Below are positions 1 to 15,000 of a stretch of 64,000 nt of DNA, piece by piece. Below the pieces are notes generated by a model, which was not told the origin of the DNA, did not search any database, and was given only the letters and a program-made list of their open reading frames with translations. A program made the translations under genes and the position numbers. Source of the DNA: Pleurodeles waltl (Eukaryota > Chordata > Amphibia > Caudata > Salamandridae); contig NC_090451.1 of assembly GCF_031143425.1 (NCBI RefSeq), positions 666,872,508 to 666,936,507 of the forward strand, in the 5' to 3' direction. Numbering within the stretch: position 1 is the first letter of the stretch; each line of letters opens with the position of its first letter.

Positions 1-2270
1 AACCCTAGGACCCCCATACTATCCTTCTGTGCTGCCCATGCCTCAACCTTGGGACCCCCGTACTATCCTTCCGTGCTACCCATCCCCCACCCCTCAACCC
101 TAGGACCCCCGTACTATCCTTCCGTGCTGCCCATCCCTCAACCCTTGGACCCCCATACTATCCGTCCGTGCTGCCCATCCCCTATCCCTCAACCCTAGGA
201 CCCCCGTACTATCCTTCCGTGCTGCCCATCCCTCAACCCTAGGACCCCCGTACTATCCTCCCATGCTGCTCATCACTCAACCCTAGGACCCCCATACTAT
301 CCTTCTGTGCTGCCCATGCCTCAACCTTGGGACCCCCGTACTATCCTTCCGTGCTACCCATCCCCCACCCCTCAACCCTGGGACCCCGTACTATCCTTCC
401 GTGCTGCCCATCCCTCAACCCTAGGACTCCTGTACTATCCTTCCGTGCTGCTCATCCCTCAACCCTAGGACCCCCATACTATCCTTCTGTGCTGCCCATG
501 CCTCAACCTTGGGACCCCCATACTATCCTTCCGTGCTACCCATCCCCCACCCCTCAACCCTAGGACCCCCGTACTATCCTTCCGTGCTGCCCATCCCTCA
601 ACCCTTGGACCCCCATACTATCCTTCCGTGCTGCCCATCCCCTATCCCTCAACCCTAGGACCCCCGTACTATCCTTCCGTGCTGCCCAGCCCTCAACCCT
701 AGGACCCCCGTACTATCCTTCTGTGCTGCCCATCCCTCAACCCTAGGACACCCGTACTATCCTTCCGTGCTGCCCACCCCTCAGCCCTAGGACCCCTGTA
801 CTATCCTTCCGTGCTGCCCATCCCTCAACCCTAGGACCCCCGTACTATTCTTCCGTGCTGCCCACCCCTCAACCCAAGGACCCCTGTACTATCCTTCCGT
901 GTTGCCCATCCCTCAACCCTAGGACCCCCATACTATCCTTCCGTGCTGCCAATCCCTCAACCCTAGGACCCCCATACTATCCTTCCGTGCTGCCCATCCC
1001 TCAACCTTAGGACCCCCGTACTATCCTTCCGTGCTGCCCATCCCTCAACCCTAGGACCCCCGTACTATCCTTCTGTGCTGCCCATCCCCCAACCCTCAAC
1101 CCTAGGACCCCGTACTATCCTTCCGTGCTGCCCATCGCTCAACCCTAGGACCCCCGTACTATCCTACGGTGCTGCCCATCCCCCACCCCTCAACCCTAGG
1201 ACCCCGTACTATCCTTCCGTGCTGTCCATCGCTCAACCCTAGGACCCCCGTACTATCCTTCCGTGCTGCCCATCCCTCAACCGTTGGACCCCCGTACTAT
1301 CCTTCTGTGCTGCCCACCCCTCAGCCCTAGGACCCCCGTACTATCCTTCCGTGCTGCTCATCCCTCAACCCTAGGACCCCCATACTATACTTCCGTGCTG
1401 CCCATCCCTCAACCCTAGGACCCTGTACTATCCTTCCGTGCTGCCCATCCCTCAACCCTAGGACCCCCGTACTATCCTTCTGTGCTGCCCACCCCTCAAC
1501 CTTAGGACCCCCGTACTATCCTTCCGTGCTGCTCATCCCTCAACCCTAGGACCCCCGTACTATCCTTCCGTGCTGCCCATCCCTCAACCTTAGGACCCCC
1601 GTACTATCCTTCTGTGCTGCCCATCCCTCAACCCTAGGACCCCCGTACTATTCTTCTGTGCTGCCCATCCCTCAACCCTAGGACCCCCATACTATCCTTC
1701 CGTGCTGCCCATCCCTCAACCCTCGGACCCCCGTACTATTCTTCCGTGCTGCCCATCCCACAACCTTAGGACCCCCGTACTATCCTTCCGTGCTGCCCAT
1801 CCCTCAACCCTAGGACCCCCGTACTATCCTTCCGTGCTGCCCATCCCTCAACCCTAGGACCCCTATACTATCCTTCCGTGCTGCCCATCCCCCACCCCTC
1901 AACCCTAGGACCCCGTACTATCCTTCCGTGCTGCCCATCCCTCAACCCTAGGACTCCTGTACTATCCTTCCGTGCTGCTCATCCTTCAACCCTAGGACCC
2001 CCATACTATCCTTCTGTGCTGCCCATGCCTCAACCTTGGGACCCCCGTACTATCCTTCTGTGCTACCCATCCCCCACCCCTCAACCCTAGGACCCCCATA
2101 CTATCCTTCCGTGCTGCCCATCCCTCAACCCTTGGACCCCCATACTATCCTTCTGTGCTGCCCATCCCCTATCCCTCAACCCTAGGACCCCCGTACTATC
2201 CTTCCGTGCTGCCCAGCCCTCAACCCTAGGGTCCCCGTACTATCCTTCCGTGCTGCCCATCCCTCAACCC
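1..2270 (+). repeat. higher-order repeat, 2,491-bp offset, copy 1
   Basis: The order of variant monomers here recurs 2,491 bp later. Position 1 corresponds to 2,492, and the distinctive CCCATGCCTCAACCTTGGG monomers and 51-bp CCCCCACCCC units fall at matching places. The match ends near 2,270, where copy 2 shows GGACACCC instead of GGACCCCC. The left limit lies outside the window. Inside the unit there is a further 460-bp duplication: the CCTCCCATGCTGCTCATCAC marker recurs at about 2,288 and 2,748. Confidence 0.85.
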
Positions 2271-2491
2271 TAGGACCCCCGTACTATCCTCCCATGCTGC
2301 TCATCACTCAACCCTAGGACCCCCATACTATCCTTCTGTGCTGCCCTTGCCTCAACCTTGGGACCCCCGTACTATCCTTCCGTGCTACCCATCCCCCACC
2401 CCTCAACCCTGGGACCCCGTACTATCCTTCCGTGCTGCCCATCCCTCAACTCTAGGACTCCTGTACTATCCTTCCGTGCTGCTCATCCCTC

Positions 2492-4761
2492 AACCCTAGG
2501 ACCCCCATACTATCCTTCTGTGCTGCCCATGCCTCAACCTTGGGACCCCCGTACTATCCTTCCGTGCTACCCATCCCCCACCCCTCAACCCTAGGACCCC
2601 CGTACTATCCTTCCGTGCTGCCCATCCCTCAACCCTTGGACCCCCATACTATCCGTCCGTGCTGCCCATCCCCTATCCCTCAACCCTAGGACCCCCGTAC
2701 TATCCTTCCGTGCTGCCCATCCCTCAACCCTAGGACCCCCGTACTATCCTCCCATGCTGCTCATCACTCAACCCTAGGACCCCCATACTATCCTTCTGTG
2801 CTGCCCATGCCTCAACCTTGGGACCCCCGTACTATCCTTCCGTGCTACCCATCCCCCACCCCTCAACCCTGGGACCCCGTACTATCCTTCCGTGCTGCCC
2901 ATCCCTCAACCCTAGGACTCCTGTACTATCCTTCCGTGCTGCTCATCCCTCAACCCTAGGACCCCCATACTATCCTTCTGTGCTGCCCATGCCTCAACCT
3001 TGGGACCCCCATACTATCCTTCCGTGCTACCCATCCCCCACCCCTCAACCCTAGGACCCCCGTACTATCCTTCCGTGCTGCCCATCCCTCAACCCTTGGA
3101 CCCCCATACTATCCTTCCGTGCTGCCCATCCCCTATCCCTCAACCCTAGGACCCCCGTACTATCCTTCCGTGCTGCCCAGCCCTCAACCCTAGGACCCCC
3201 GTACTATCCTTCTGTGCTGCCCATCCCTCAACCCTAAGACACCCGTACTATCCTTCCGTGCTGCCGACCCCTCAGCCCTAGGACCCCTGTACTATCCTTC
3301 CGTGCTGCCCATCCCTCAACCCTAGGACCCCCGTACTATCCTTCCGTGCTGCCCACCCCTCAACCCAAGGACCCCTGTACTATCCTTCCGTGTTGCCCAT
3401 CCCTCAACCCTAGGACCCCCATACTATCCTTCCGTGCTGCCAATCCCTCAACCCTAGGACCCCCATACTATCCTTCCGTGCTGCCCATCCCTCAACCTTA
3501 GGACCCCCGTACTATCCTTCCGTGCTGCCCATCCCTCAACCCTAGGACCCCCGTACTATCCTTCTGTGCTGCCCATCCCCCAACCCTCAACCCTAGGACC
3601 CCGTACTATCCTTCCGTGCTGCCCATCGCTCAACCCTAGGACCCCCGTACTATCCTACGGTGCTGCCCATCCCCCACCCCTCAACCCTAGGACCCCGTAC
3701 TATCCTTCCGTGCTGTCCATCGCTCAACCCTAGGACCCCCGTACTATCCTTCCGTGCTGCCCATCCCTCAACCGTTGGACCCCCGTACTATCCTTCTGTG
3801 CTGCCCACCCCTCAGCCCTAGGACCCCCGTACTATCCTTCCGTGCTGCTCATCCCTCAACCCTAGGACCCCCATACTATACTTCCGTGCTGCCCATCCCT
3901 CAACCCTAGGACCTTGTACTATCCTTCCGTGCTGCCCATCCCTCAACCCTAGGACCCCCGTACTATCCTTCTGTGCTGCCCACCCCTCAACCTTAGGACC
4001 CCCGTACTATCCTTCCGTGCTGCTCATCCCTCAACCCTAGGACCCCCGTACTATCCTTCCGTGCTGCCCATCCCTCAACCTTAGGACCCCCGTACTATCC
4101 TTCTGTGCTGCCCATCCCTCAACCCTAGGACCCCCGTACTATTCTTCTGTGCTGCCCATCTCTCAACCCTAGGACCCCCATACTATCCTTCCGTGCTGCC
4201 CATCCCTCAACCCTCGGACCCCCGTACTATTCTTCCGTGCTGCCCATCCCACAACCTTAGGACCCCCGTACTATCCTTCCGTGCTGCCCATCCCTCAACC
4301 CTAGGACCCCCGTACTATCCTTCCGTGCTGCCCATCCCTCAACCCTAGGACCCCTATACTATCCTTCCGTGCTGCCCATCCCCCACCCCTCAACCCTAGG
4401 ACCCCGTACTATCCTTCCGTGCTGCCCATCCCTCAACCCTAGGACTCCTGTACTATCCTTCCGTGCTGCTCATCCTTCAACCCTAGGACCCCCATACTAT
4501 CCTTCTGTGCTGCCCATGCCTCAACCTTGGGACCCCCGTACTATCCTTCTGTGCTACCCATCCCCCACCCCTCAACCCTAGGACCCCCATACTATCCTTC
4601 CGTGCTGCCCATCCCTCAACCCTTGGACCCCCATACTATCCTTCTGTGCTGCCCATCCCCTATCCCTCAACCCTAGGACCCCCGTACTATCCTTCCGTGC
4701 TGCCCAGCCCTCAACCCTAGGGCCCCCGTACTATCCTTCCGTGCTGCCCATCCCTCAACCC
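2492..4761 (+). repeat. higher-order repeat, 2,491-bp offset, copy 2
   Basis: This is the second copy of the block starting at or before position 1. Only scattered single-base changes were noticed, such as GGTCCCCG at 2,230 against GGCCCCCG at 4,721. The homology stops near 4,761, after which the variant order is new. The two copies are almost directly adjacent, as expected from unequal exchange in a satellite. Confidence 0.85.
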
Positions 4762-5646
4762 TAGGACACCCGTACTATCCTTCCGTGCTGCCCATCCCTC
4801 AACCCTAGGACCCCCGTACTATCCTTCCATGCTGCCTATCCCTCAACCCTAGGACCCCGGTACTATCCTTCCGTGCTGCCCATCCCCCACCCCTCAAACC
4901 TAGGACCCCGTACTATCCTTCCGTGCTGCCCATCCCTCAACCCTAGGACCCCCATACTATCCTTCTGTGCTGCCCATCCCTCAACCCTAGGACCCCCATA
5001 CTATCCTTCCGTGCTGCCCATCCCTCAACCCTAGGACCCCGTACTATCTTTCCGTGCTACCCATCCCTCAACCCTAGGACCTGTACTATCCTTCCGTGCT
5101 GCCCATCCCTCAACCCTAGGACCCCCATACTATCCTTCCGTGCTGCTCATCCCCTATACCACAACCCTTGGACCCCTGTACTATCCTTCCGTGCTGCTCA
5201 TCACTCAACCCTAGGAACTCCGTAATATCCTTCCGTGCTGCTCATCCCCTATCACTCAACCCTTGGACCCCCATACTATCCTTCTGTGCTGCTCATCACT
5301 CAACCCTAGGACCCCCGTACTATCCTTCCGTGCTGCCCATCCCTCAACCCTAGGACCCCCGTACTATCCTTCCGTGCTGCCCATCCCTCAACCCTTGGAC
5401 CCGTACTTTCCTTCCGTGCTGCCCATCCCTCAACCCTAGGACCCCCGTACTATCCTTCTGTGCTGCCCTTCCCTCAACCCTAGGACCCCTGTACTATCCT
5501 TCCGTGCTGTCCATCCCTCAACCCCAGGACCCCCGTACTATCCGTCCGTGCTACGCATCCCTCAACCGTAGGACACCCGTACTATCCTTCCGTGCTGCTC
5601 ATCACTCAACCCTAGGACCCCCGTACTATCCTTCCGTGCTGCCCAT

Positions 5647-5690
5647 CCCTCAACCCTAGGACCCCCGTACTATCCTTCCGTGCTGCCCAT
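5647..5690 (+). repeat. reference 44-bp monomer of the array
   Basis: This unit matches the majority base at every position as far as I can judge by eye. Its composition is 21 C, 10 T, 7 A and 6 G (61% GC). It contains CCTAGG, five Cs before GTAC, and CpGs in CCCGTAC and TTCCGTG. Read together with the preceding CCCAT, it holds four C-runs separated by 2, 4 and 5 bases. It serves as the coordinate reference for the variants described elsewhere. Confidence 0.9.
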
Positions 5691-6769
5691 CCCTCAACCC
5701 TAGGACCCCCGTACTATCCTTCCGTGCTGCCCATCCCTCAACCCTTGGACCCCCGTACTATCCTTCCATGCTGCTCATCCCTCAACCCTAGTACCCCCGT
5801 ACTATCCTTCCGTGCTGCCCATCCCTCAACCCTAGGACCCCCGTACTATCCTTCCGTGCTGCCCATCCCTCAACCCTTGGACCCCCATACTATCCTTCCG
5901 TGCTGCCCATCCCTCAACCCTAGGACCCCCGTACTATCCTTCTGTGCTGCCCATCCCTCAACCCTAGGACCCCGTACTATCCTTCCGTGCTGCCCATCCC
6001 TCAACCTTAGGACCCCCGTACTATCCTTCCGTGCTGCCCATCCCTCAACCCTAGGACCCCCATACTATCCTTCCGTGCTGCCCATCCATCAACCCTCGGA
6101 CCCCCGTACTATCCTTCCCTGCTGCCCATCCTCCACCCCTCAACCCTAGGACCCCGTACTATCATTCCGTGTTGCCCATCCCTCAACCCTAGGGACCCCG
6201 TACTATCCTTCCGTGCTGCCCATCCCCCACCCCTCAACCCTAGGACCCCCGTACTATCCTTCCGTGTTGCCCATCCCTCAACCCTTGGACCCCCGTACTA
6301 TCATTCCGTGCTGCCCAACCCTCAACCCTTGGACCCCCGTACTATCCTTCCGTGTTGCCCATCACTCAACCCTAGGACCCCCGTACTATTCTTCCGTGCT
6401 TCCCATCCCTCAACCCTCGGACCCCCGTACTATCGTTCCGTGCTGCTCATCCCTCAACCCAAGGACCCCCATACTATCCTTCCGTGCTGCCCATCCCTCA
6501 ACCCTAGCACCCCCGTACTATCCTTCCGTGCTGCTCATCCCTCAACCTTAGGACCCCCGTACTATCCTTCCGTGCTGCCCATCCCTCAACCCTAGGACCC
6601 CGTACTATCGTTCCGTGCTGCCCATCCCTCAACCCTAGGACCCCCGTACTATCCTTCCGTGCTGCCCATCCCTCAACCCTAGGACCCCCGTACTATCCTT
6701 CCGTGCTGCCCATCCCCCACCCCTCAACCCTAGGACTCCGTACTATCCTTCCGTGCTGCCCATCCCTCA

Positions 6770-9700
6770 ACCCTAGGACCCCCGTACTATCCTTCCGTGC
6801 TGCCCATCCCTCAACCCTCGGACCCCCGTACTATCCTTCCGTGCTGCCCATCCCTCAACCATAGGACCCCGTACTATCCTTCCGTGCTGCCCATCCCTCA
6901 ACCCTAGGACCCCGTACTATCCTTCCGTGCTGCCCATCCCTCAACCCTAGGACCCCCGTACTATCCTCCCATGCTGCCCATCCCTCAACCCTAGGACCCC
7001 CGTACTATCCTTCTGTGCTGCCCACCCCTCAACCCTAGGACCCCCGTACTATCCTTCCGTGCTGCTCATCCATCAACCCTAGGACCCCCGTACTATCCTT
7101 CCGTGCTGCCCATCCCTCAACCTTAGGACCCCCGTACTATCCTTCCGTGCTGCCCATCCCTCAACCCTAGGACTCCCGTACTATCCTTCCGTGCTGCCCA
7201 TCCCTCAACCCTAGGACCCCCGTACTATCCTTCCGTGCTGCCCATCCCTCAACCCTCGGACCCCCGTACTATCCTTCCGTGCTGCCCATCCCTCAACCTT
7301 AGGACCCCCGTACTATCCTTCTGTGCTGCCCATCCCTCAACCCTAGGACCCCCGTACTATCCTTCCGTGCTGCCCATCCCTCAACCCTTGGACCCGTACT
7401 TTCCTTCCGTGCTGCCCATCCCTCAACCTTAGGACCCCAGTACTATTCTTCCGTGCTGCCCATCCCTCAACCCTAGGACTCCCGTACTATCCTTCCGTGC
7501 TGCCCATCCCTCAACCCTAGGACCCCCGTACTATCCTTCCGTGCTGCCCATCCCTCAACCCTCGGACCCCCTTACTATCCTTCCGTGCTGCCCATCCCTC
7601 AACCCTCGGACCCCCGTACTATCCTTCCGTGCTGCTCATCACTCAACCCTAGGACCCCCGTACTATCCTTCCGTGCTGCCCATCCCTCAACCCTAGGACC
7701 CCCGTACTATCCTTCCGTGCTGCCCATCCCTCAACCCTTGGACCCGTACTTTCCTTCCGTGCTGCCCATCCCTCAACCCTAGGACCCCCGTACTATCCTT
7801 CTGTGCTGCCCTTCCCTCAACCCTAGGACCCCTGTACTATCCTTCCGTGCTGTCCATCCCTCAACCCCAGGACCCCCGTACTATCCGTCCGTGCTACCCA
7901 TCCCTCAACCGTAGGACACCCGTACTATCCTTCCGTGCTGCTTATCACTCAACCCTAGGACCCCCGTACTATCCTTCCGTGCTGCCCATCCCTCAACCCT
8001 AGGACCCCCGTACTATCCTTCCGTGCTGCCCATCCCTCAACCCTAGGACCCCCATACTATCCTTCCGTGCTGCCTATCCCTCAACCCTTGGACCCCCGTA
8101 CTATCCTTCCGTGCTGCTCATCCCTCAACCCTAGTACCCCCGTACTATCCTTCCGTGCTGCCCATCCCTCAACCCTAGGACCCCCGTACTATCCTTCCGT
8201 GCTGCCCATCCCTCAACCCTTTGGACCCCCATACTATCCTTCCGTGCTGCCCATCACTCAACCCTAGGACCCCGTACTATCCTTCTGTGCTGCCCATCCC
8301 TCAACCCTAGGACCCCGTACTATCCTTCCGTGCTGCCCATCCCTCAACCTTAGGACCCCCGTACTATCCTTCCGTGCTGCCCATCCCTCAACCCTAGGAC
8401 CCCCATACTATCCTTCCGTGCTGCCCATCCATCAACCCTCGGACCCCCGTACTATCCTTCCCTGCTGCCCATCCCCCACCCCTCAACCCTAGGACCCCCG
8501 TACTATCCTTCCGTGTTGCCCATCCCTCAACCCTAGGTACCCCGTACTATCCTTCCATGCTGCCCACCCCTCAACCCTAGGACCCCCGTACTATCCTTCC
8601 GTGTTGCCCATCCCTCAACCCTTGGACCCCCGTACTATCATTCCGTGCTGCCCAACCCTCAACCCTTGGACCCCCGTACTATCCTTCCGTGTTGCCCATC
8701 ACTCAACCCTAGGACCCTCGTACTATCCTTCCGTGCTGCCCATCCCTCAACCCTAGGACCCCCGTACTATCCTTCCGTGCTGCCCATCCCTCAACCCTAG
8801 GACCCCGTACTATCCTTCCGTGCTGCCCATCCCTCAACCCTAGGACCCCGTACTATCCTTCCGTGCTGCCCATCCCTCAACCCTAGGACCCCCGTACTAT
8901 CCTCCCATGCTGCCCATCCCTCAACCATAGGACCCCCGTACTATCCTTCTGTGCTGCCCACCCCTCAACCCTAGGACCCCCGTACTATCCTTCCGTGCTG
9001 CTCATCCATCAACCCTAGGACCCCCGTACTATCCTTCCGTGCTGCCCATCCCTCAACCTTAGGACCCCCGTACTATCCTTCCGTGCTGCCCATCCCTCAA
9101 CCCTAGGACTCCCGTACTATCCTTCCGTGCTGCCCATCCCTCAACCCTAGGACCCCCGTACTATCCTTCCGTGCTGCCCATCCCTCAATCCTCGGACCCC
9201 CGTACTATCCTTCCGTGCTGCCCATCCCTCAACCTTAGGACCCCCGTACTATCCTTCCGTGCTGCCCATCCCTCAACCCTAGGACCCCCGTACTATCCTT
9301 CCGTGCTGCCCATCCCTCAACCCTTGGACCCGTACTTTCCTTCCGTGCTGCCCATCCCTCAACCTTAGGACCCCCGTACTATCCTTCCGTGCTGCCCATC
9401 CCTCAACCCTAGGACTCCCGTACTATCCTTCCGTGCTGCCCATCCCTCAACCCTAGGACCCCCGTACTATCCTTCCGTGCTGCCCATCCCTCAACCCTCG
9501 GGCCCCCGTACTATCCTTCCGTGCTGCCCATCCCTCAACCCTCGGACCCCCGTACTATCCTTCCGTGCTGCTCATCACTTAACCCTAGGACCCCCGTACT
9601 ATCCTTCCGTGCTGCCCATCCCTCAACCCTAGGACCCCCGTACTATCCTTCCGTGCTGCCCATCCCTCAACCCTTGGACCCGTACTTTCCTTCCGTGCTG

Positions 9701-12050
9701 CCCATCCCTCAACCCTAGGACCCCCGTACTATCCTTCTGTGCTGCCCTTCCCTCAACCCTAGGACCCCTGTACTATCCTTCCGTGCTGTCCATCCCTCAA
9801 CCCCAGGACCCCCGTACTATCCGTCCGTGCTACCCATCCCTCAACCGTAGGACACCCGTACTATCCTTCCGTGCTGCTCATCACTCAACCCTAGGACCCC
9901 CGTACTATCCTTCCGTGCTGCCCATCCCTCAACCCTAGGACCCCCGTACTATCCTTCCGTGCTGCCCATCCCTCAACCCTAGGACCCCCGTACTATCCTT
10001 CCGTGCTGCCCATCCCTCAACCCTTGGACCCCCGTACTATCCTTCCGTGCTGCTCATCCCTCAACCCTAGTACCCCCGTACTATCCTTCCGTGCTGCCCA
10101 TCCCTCAACCCTAGGACCCCCGTACTATCCTTCCGTGCTGCCCATCCCTCAACCCTTGGACCCCCATACTATCCTTCCGTGCTGCCCATCCCTCAACCCT
10201 AGGACCCCGTACTATCCTTCCGTGCTGCCCATCCCTCAACCTTAGGACCCCCGTACTATCCTTCCGTGCTGCCCATCCCTCAACCCTAGGACCCCAATAC
10301 TATCCTTCCGTGCTGCCCATCCATCAACCCTCGGACCCCCGTACTATCCTTCCCTGCTGCCCATCCCCCACCCCTCAACCCTAGGACTCCCGTACTATCC
10401 TTCCGTGTTGCCCATCCCTCAACCCTAGGGACCCCGTACTATCCTTCCGTGCTGCCCATCCCCCACCCCTCAACCCTAGGACCCCCGTACTATCCTTCCG
10501 TGTTGCCCATCCCTCAACCCTTGGACCCCCGTACTATCATTCCGTGCTGCCCAACCCTCAACCCTTGGACCCCCGTACTATCCTTCCGTGTTGCCCATCA
10601 CTCAACCCTAGGACCCCCATACTATCCTTCCGTGCTGCCCATCCCTCAACCCTAGGACCCCCGTACTATCCTTCCGTGCTGCCCATCCTTCAACCCTAGG
10701 ACCCCCGTACTATCCTTCCGTGCTGCCCATCCCTCAACCCTCGGACCCCCGTACTATCCTTCCGTGCTGCCCATCCCTCAACCCTAGGACCCCCGTACTA
10801 TCCTTCCGTGCTGCCCATCCCTCAACCCTTGGACCCGTACTTTCCTTCCGTGCTGCCCATCCCTCAACCTTAGGACCCCCGTACTATCCTTCCGTGCTGC
10901 CCATCCCTCAACCCTAGGACTCCCGTACTATCCTTCCGTGCTGCCCATCCCTCAACCCTAGGACCCCCGTACTATCCTTCCGTGCTGCCCATCCCTCAAC
11001 CCTCGGGCCCCCGTACTATCCTTCCGTGCTGCCCATCCCTCAACCCTCGGACCCCCGTACTATCCTTCCGTGCTGCTCATCACTTAACCCTAGGACCCCC
11101 GTACTATCCTTCCGTGCTGCCCATCCCTCAACCCTAGGACCCCCGTACTATCCTTCCGTGCTGCCCATCCCTCAACCCTTGGACCCGTACTTTCCTTCCG
11201 TGCTGCCCATCCCTCAACCCTAGGACCCCCGTACTATCCTTCTGTGCTGCCCTTCCCTCAACCCTAGGACCCCTGTACTATCCTTCCGTGCTGTCCATCC
11301 CTCAACCCCAGGACCCCCGTACTATCCGTCCGTGCTACCCATCCCTCAACCGTAGGACACCCGTACTATCCTTCCGTGCTGCTCATCACTCAACCCTAGG
11401 ACCCCCGTACTATCCTTCCGTGCTGCCCATCCCTCAACCCTAGGACCCCCGTACTATCCTTCCGTGCTGCCCATCCCTCAACCCTAGGACCCCCGTACTA
11501 TCCTTCCGTGCTGCCCATCCCTCAACCCTTGGACCCCCGTACTATCCTTCCGTGCTGCTCATCCCTCAACCCTAGTACCCCCGTACTATCCTTCCGTGCT
11601 GCCCATCCCTCAACCCTAGGACCCCCGTACTATCCTTCCGTGCTGCCCATCCCTCAACCCTTGGACCCCCATACTATCCTTCCGTGCTGCCCATCCCTCA
11701 ACCCTAGGACCCCCGTACTATCCTTCTGTGCTGCCCATCCCTCAACCCTAGGACCCCGTACTATCCTTCCGTGCTGCCCATCCCTCAACCTTAGGACCCC
11801 CGTACTATCCTTCCGTGCTGCCCATCCCTCAACCCTAGGACCCCAATACTATCCTTCCGTGCTGCCCATCCATCAACCCTCGGACCCCCGTACTATCCTT
11901 CCCTGCTGCCCATCCCCCACCCCTCAACCCTAGGACTCCCGTACTATCCTTCCGTGTTGCCCATCCCTCAACCCTAGGGACCCCGTACTATCCTTCCGTG
12001 CTGCCCATCCCCCACCCCTCAACCCTAGGACCCCCGTACTATCCTTCCGT
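6770..12050 (+). repeat. nested sub-duplications with 1,936- and 1,505-bp offsets
   Basis: Variant order from about 6,770 to 8,230 recurs at about 8,706-10,166 with an offset of 1,936 bp. For example, the first TTCTGTG after a CCTCCCATG unit lies at 7,011 and 8,947. Variant order from about 9,400 then recurs 1,505 bp later, as in the GGACCCGTACTTTCC units near 9,690 and 11,190. Further right the offset becomes 1,549, exactly one monomer more, so one copy gained or lost a single 44-bp unit. Boundaries are approximate. Confidence 0.7.
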
Positions 12051-15000
12051 GTTGCCCATCCCTCAACCCTTGGACCCCCGTACTATCATTCCGTGCTGCC
12101 CAACCCTCAACCCTTGGACCCCCGTACTATCCTTCCGTGTTGCCCATCACTCAACCCTAGGACCCCCATACTATCCTTCCGTGCTGCCCATCCCTCAACC
12201 CTAGGACCCCCGTACTATCCTTCCGTGCTGCCCATCCTTCAACCCTAGGACCCCCGTACTATCCTTCCGTGCTGCCCATCCCTCAACCCTCGGACCCCCG
12301 TACTATCGTTCCGTGCTGCTCATCCCTCAACCCAAGGACCCCCATACTATCCTTCCGTGCTGCCCATCCCTCAACCTTCGGACCCCCATACTATCCTTCC
12401 GTGCTGCCCATCCCTCAACCCTAGGACCCCCGTACTATCCTTCCGTGCTGCTCATCCCTCAACCTTAGGACCACCCGTACTATCCTTCCGTGCTGCCCAT
12501 CCCTCAACCCTAGGACCCCGTACTATCGTTCTGTGCTGCCCATCCCTCAACCCTAGGACCCCCGTACTATCCTTCCGTGCTGCCCATCCCTCAACCCTAG
12601 GACCCCCGTACTATCCTTCCGTGCTGCCCATCCCCCACCCCTCAACCCTAGGACTCCGTACTATCGTTCCGTGCTGCTCATCCCTCAACCCAAGGACCCC
12701 CATACTATCCTTCCGTGCTGCCCATCCCTCAACCTTAGGACCCCCATACTATCCTTCCGTGCTGCCCATCCCTCAACCCTAGGACCCCCGTACTATCCTT
12801 CCGTGCTGCTCATCCCTCAACCTTAGGACCCCCCGTACTATCCTTCCGTGCTGCCCATCCCTCAACCCTAGGACCCCGTACTATCGTTCTGTGCTGCCCA
12901 TCCCTCAACCCTAGGACCCCCGTACTATCCTTCCGTGCTGCCCATCCCTCAACCCTAGGACCCCCGTACTATCCTTCCGTGCTGCCCATCCCCCACCCCT
13001 CAACCCTAGGACTCCGTACTATCCTTCCGTGCTGCCCATCCCTCAACCCTAGGACCCCCGTACTATCCTTCCGTGCTGCCCATCCCTCAACCCTCGGACC
13101 CCCGTACTATCCTTCCGTGCTGCCCATCCCTCAACCCTAGGACCCCGTACTATCCCTCCGTGCTGCCCATCCCTCAACCCTAGGACCCCGTACTATCCTT
13201 CCGTGCTGCCCATCCCTCAACCCTAGGACCCCCGTACTATCCTCCCATGCTGCCCATCCCTCAACCCTAGGACCCCCGTACTATCCTTCTTTGCTGCCCA
13301 CCCCGCAACCCTAAGACCCCCGTACTATCCTTCCGTGCTGCTCATCCATCAACCCTAGGACCCCCGTACTATCCTTCCGTGCTGCCCATCCCTCAACCTT
13401 AGGACCCCCGTACTATCCTTCCGTGCTGCCCATCCCTCAACCCTAGGACTCCCGTACTATCCTTCCGTGCTGCCCATCCCTCAACCCTAGGACCCCCGTA
13501 CTATCCTTCCGTGCTGCCCATCCCTCAACCCTCGAACCCCCGTACTATCCTTCCGTGCTGCCCATCCCTCAACCTTAGGACCCCCGTACTATCCTTCCGT
13601 GCTGCCCATCCCTCAACCCTAGGACCCCCGTACTATCCTTCCGTGCTGCCCATCCCTCAACCCTAGGACCCCCATACTATCCTTCCGTGCTGCCCATCCC
13701 TCAACCTTAGGATCCCCGTACTATCCTTCCGTGCTACCCATCCCCCACCCCTCAACCCTAGGACCCCCGTACTATCCTTAACGCTGCCCTTCCCTCAACC
13801 CTAGGACCCCCATACTATCCTTTCGTGCTGCCCATCCCTCAACCCTAGGACCCCCGTACTATCCTTCTGTGCTGCCCATCCCTCAACCCTAGGACCCCCG
13901 TACTAACCTTCCGTGCTGCTCATCCATCAACCCTAGGACCCCCGTACTATCCTTCCGTGCTGCCCATCCCTCAACCTTAGGACCCCCGTACTATCCTTCC
14001 GTGTTGCCCATCCCTCAACCCTTGGACCCCGTACTATCATTCCGTGCTGCCCAACCCTCAACCCTTGGACCCCCGTACTATCCTTCCGTGTTGCCCATCA
14101 CTCAACCCTAGGACCCCCGTACTATCCTTCCGTGCTGCCCATCCCTCAACCCTAGGACACCCGTACTATCCTTCCGTGCTGCCCATCCCTCAACCCTAGG
14201 ACCCCCGTACTATCCTTCCGTGCTGCCCATCCCTCAACCCTCGGACCCCCGTACTATCGTTCCGTGCTGCTCATCCCTCAACCCAAGGACCCCCATACTA
14301 TCCTTCCGTGCTGCCCATCCCTCAACCTTAGGACCCCCATACTATCCTTCCGTGCTGCCCATCCCTCAACCCTAGGACCCCCGTACTATCCTTCCGTGCT
14401 GCTCATCCCTCAACCTTAGGACCCCCCGTACTATCCTTCCGTGCTGCCCATCCCTCAACCCTAGGACCCCGTACTATCGTTCCGTGCTGCCCATCCCTCA
14501 ACCCTAGGACCCCCGTACTATCCTTCCGTGCTGCCCATCCCTCAACCCTAGGACCCCCGTACTATCCTTCCGTGCTGCCCATCCCCCACCCCTCAACCCT
14601 AGGACTCCGTACTATCCTTCCGTGCTGCCCATCCCTCAACCCTAGGACCCCCGTACTATCCTTCCGTGCTGCCCATCCCTCAACCCTCGGACCCCCGTAC
14701 TATCCTTCCGTGCTGCCCATCCCTCAACCCTAGGACCCCGTACTATCCTTCCGTGCTGCCCATCCCTCAACCCTAGGACCCCGTACTATCCTTCCGTGCT
14801 GCCCATCCCTCAACCCTCGAACCCCCGTACTATCCTTCCGTGCTGCCCATCCCTCAACCTTAGGACCCCCGTACTATCCTTCCGTGCTGCCCATCCCTCA
14901 ACCCTAGGACCCCCGTACTATCCTTCCGTGCTGCCCATCCCTCAACCCTAGGACCCCCATACTATCCTTCCGTGCTGCCCATCCCTCAACCTTAGGATCC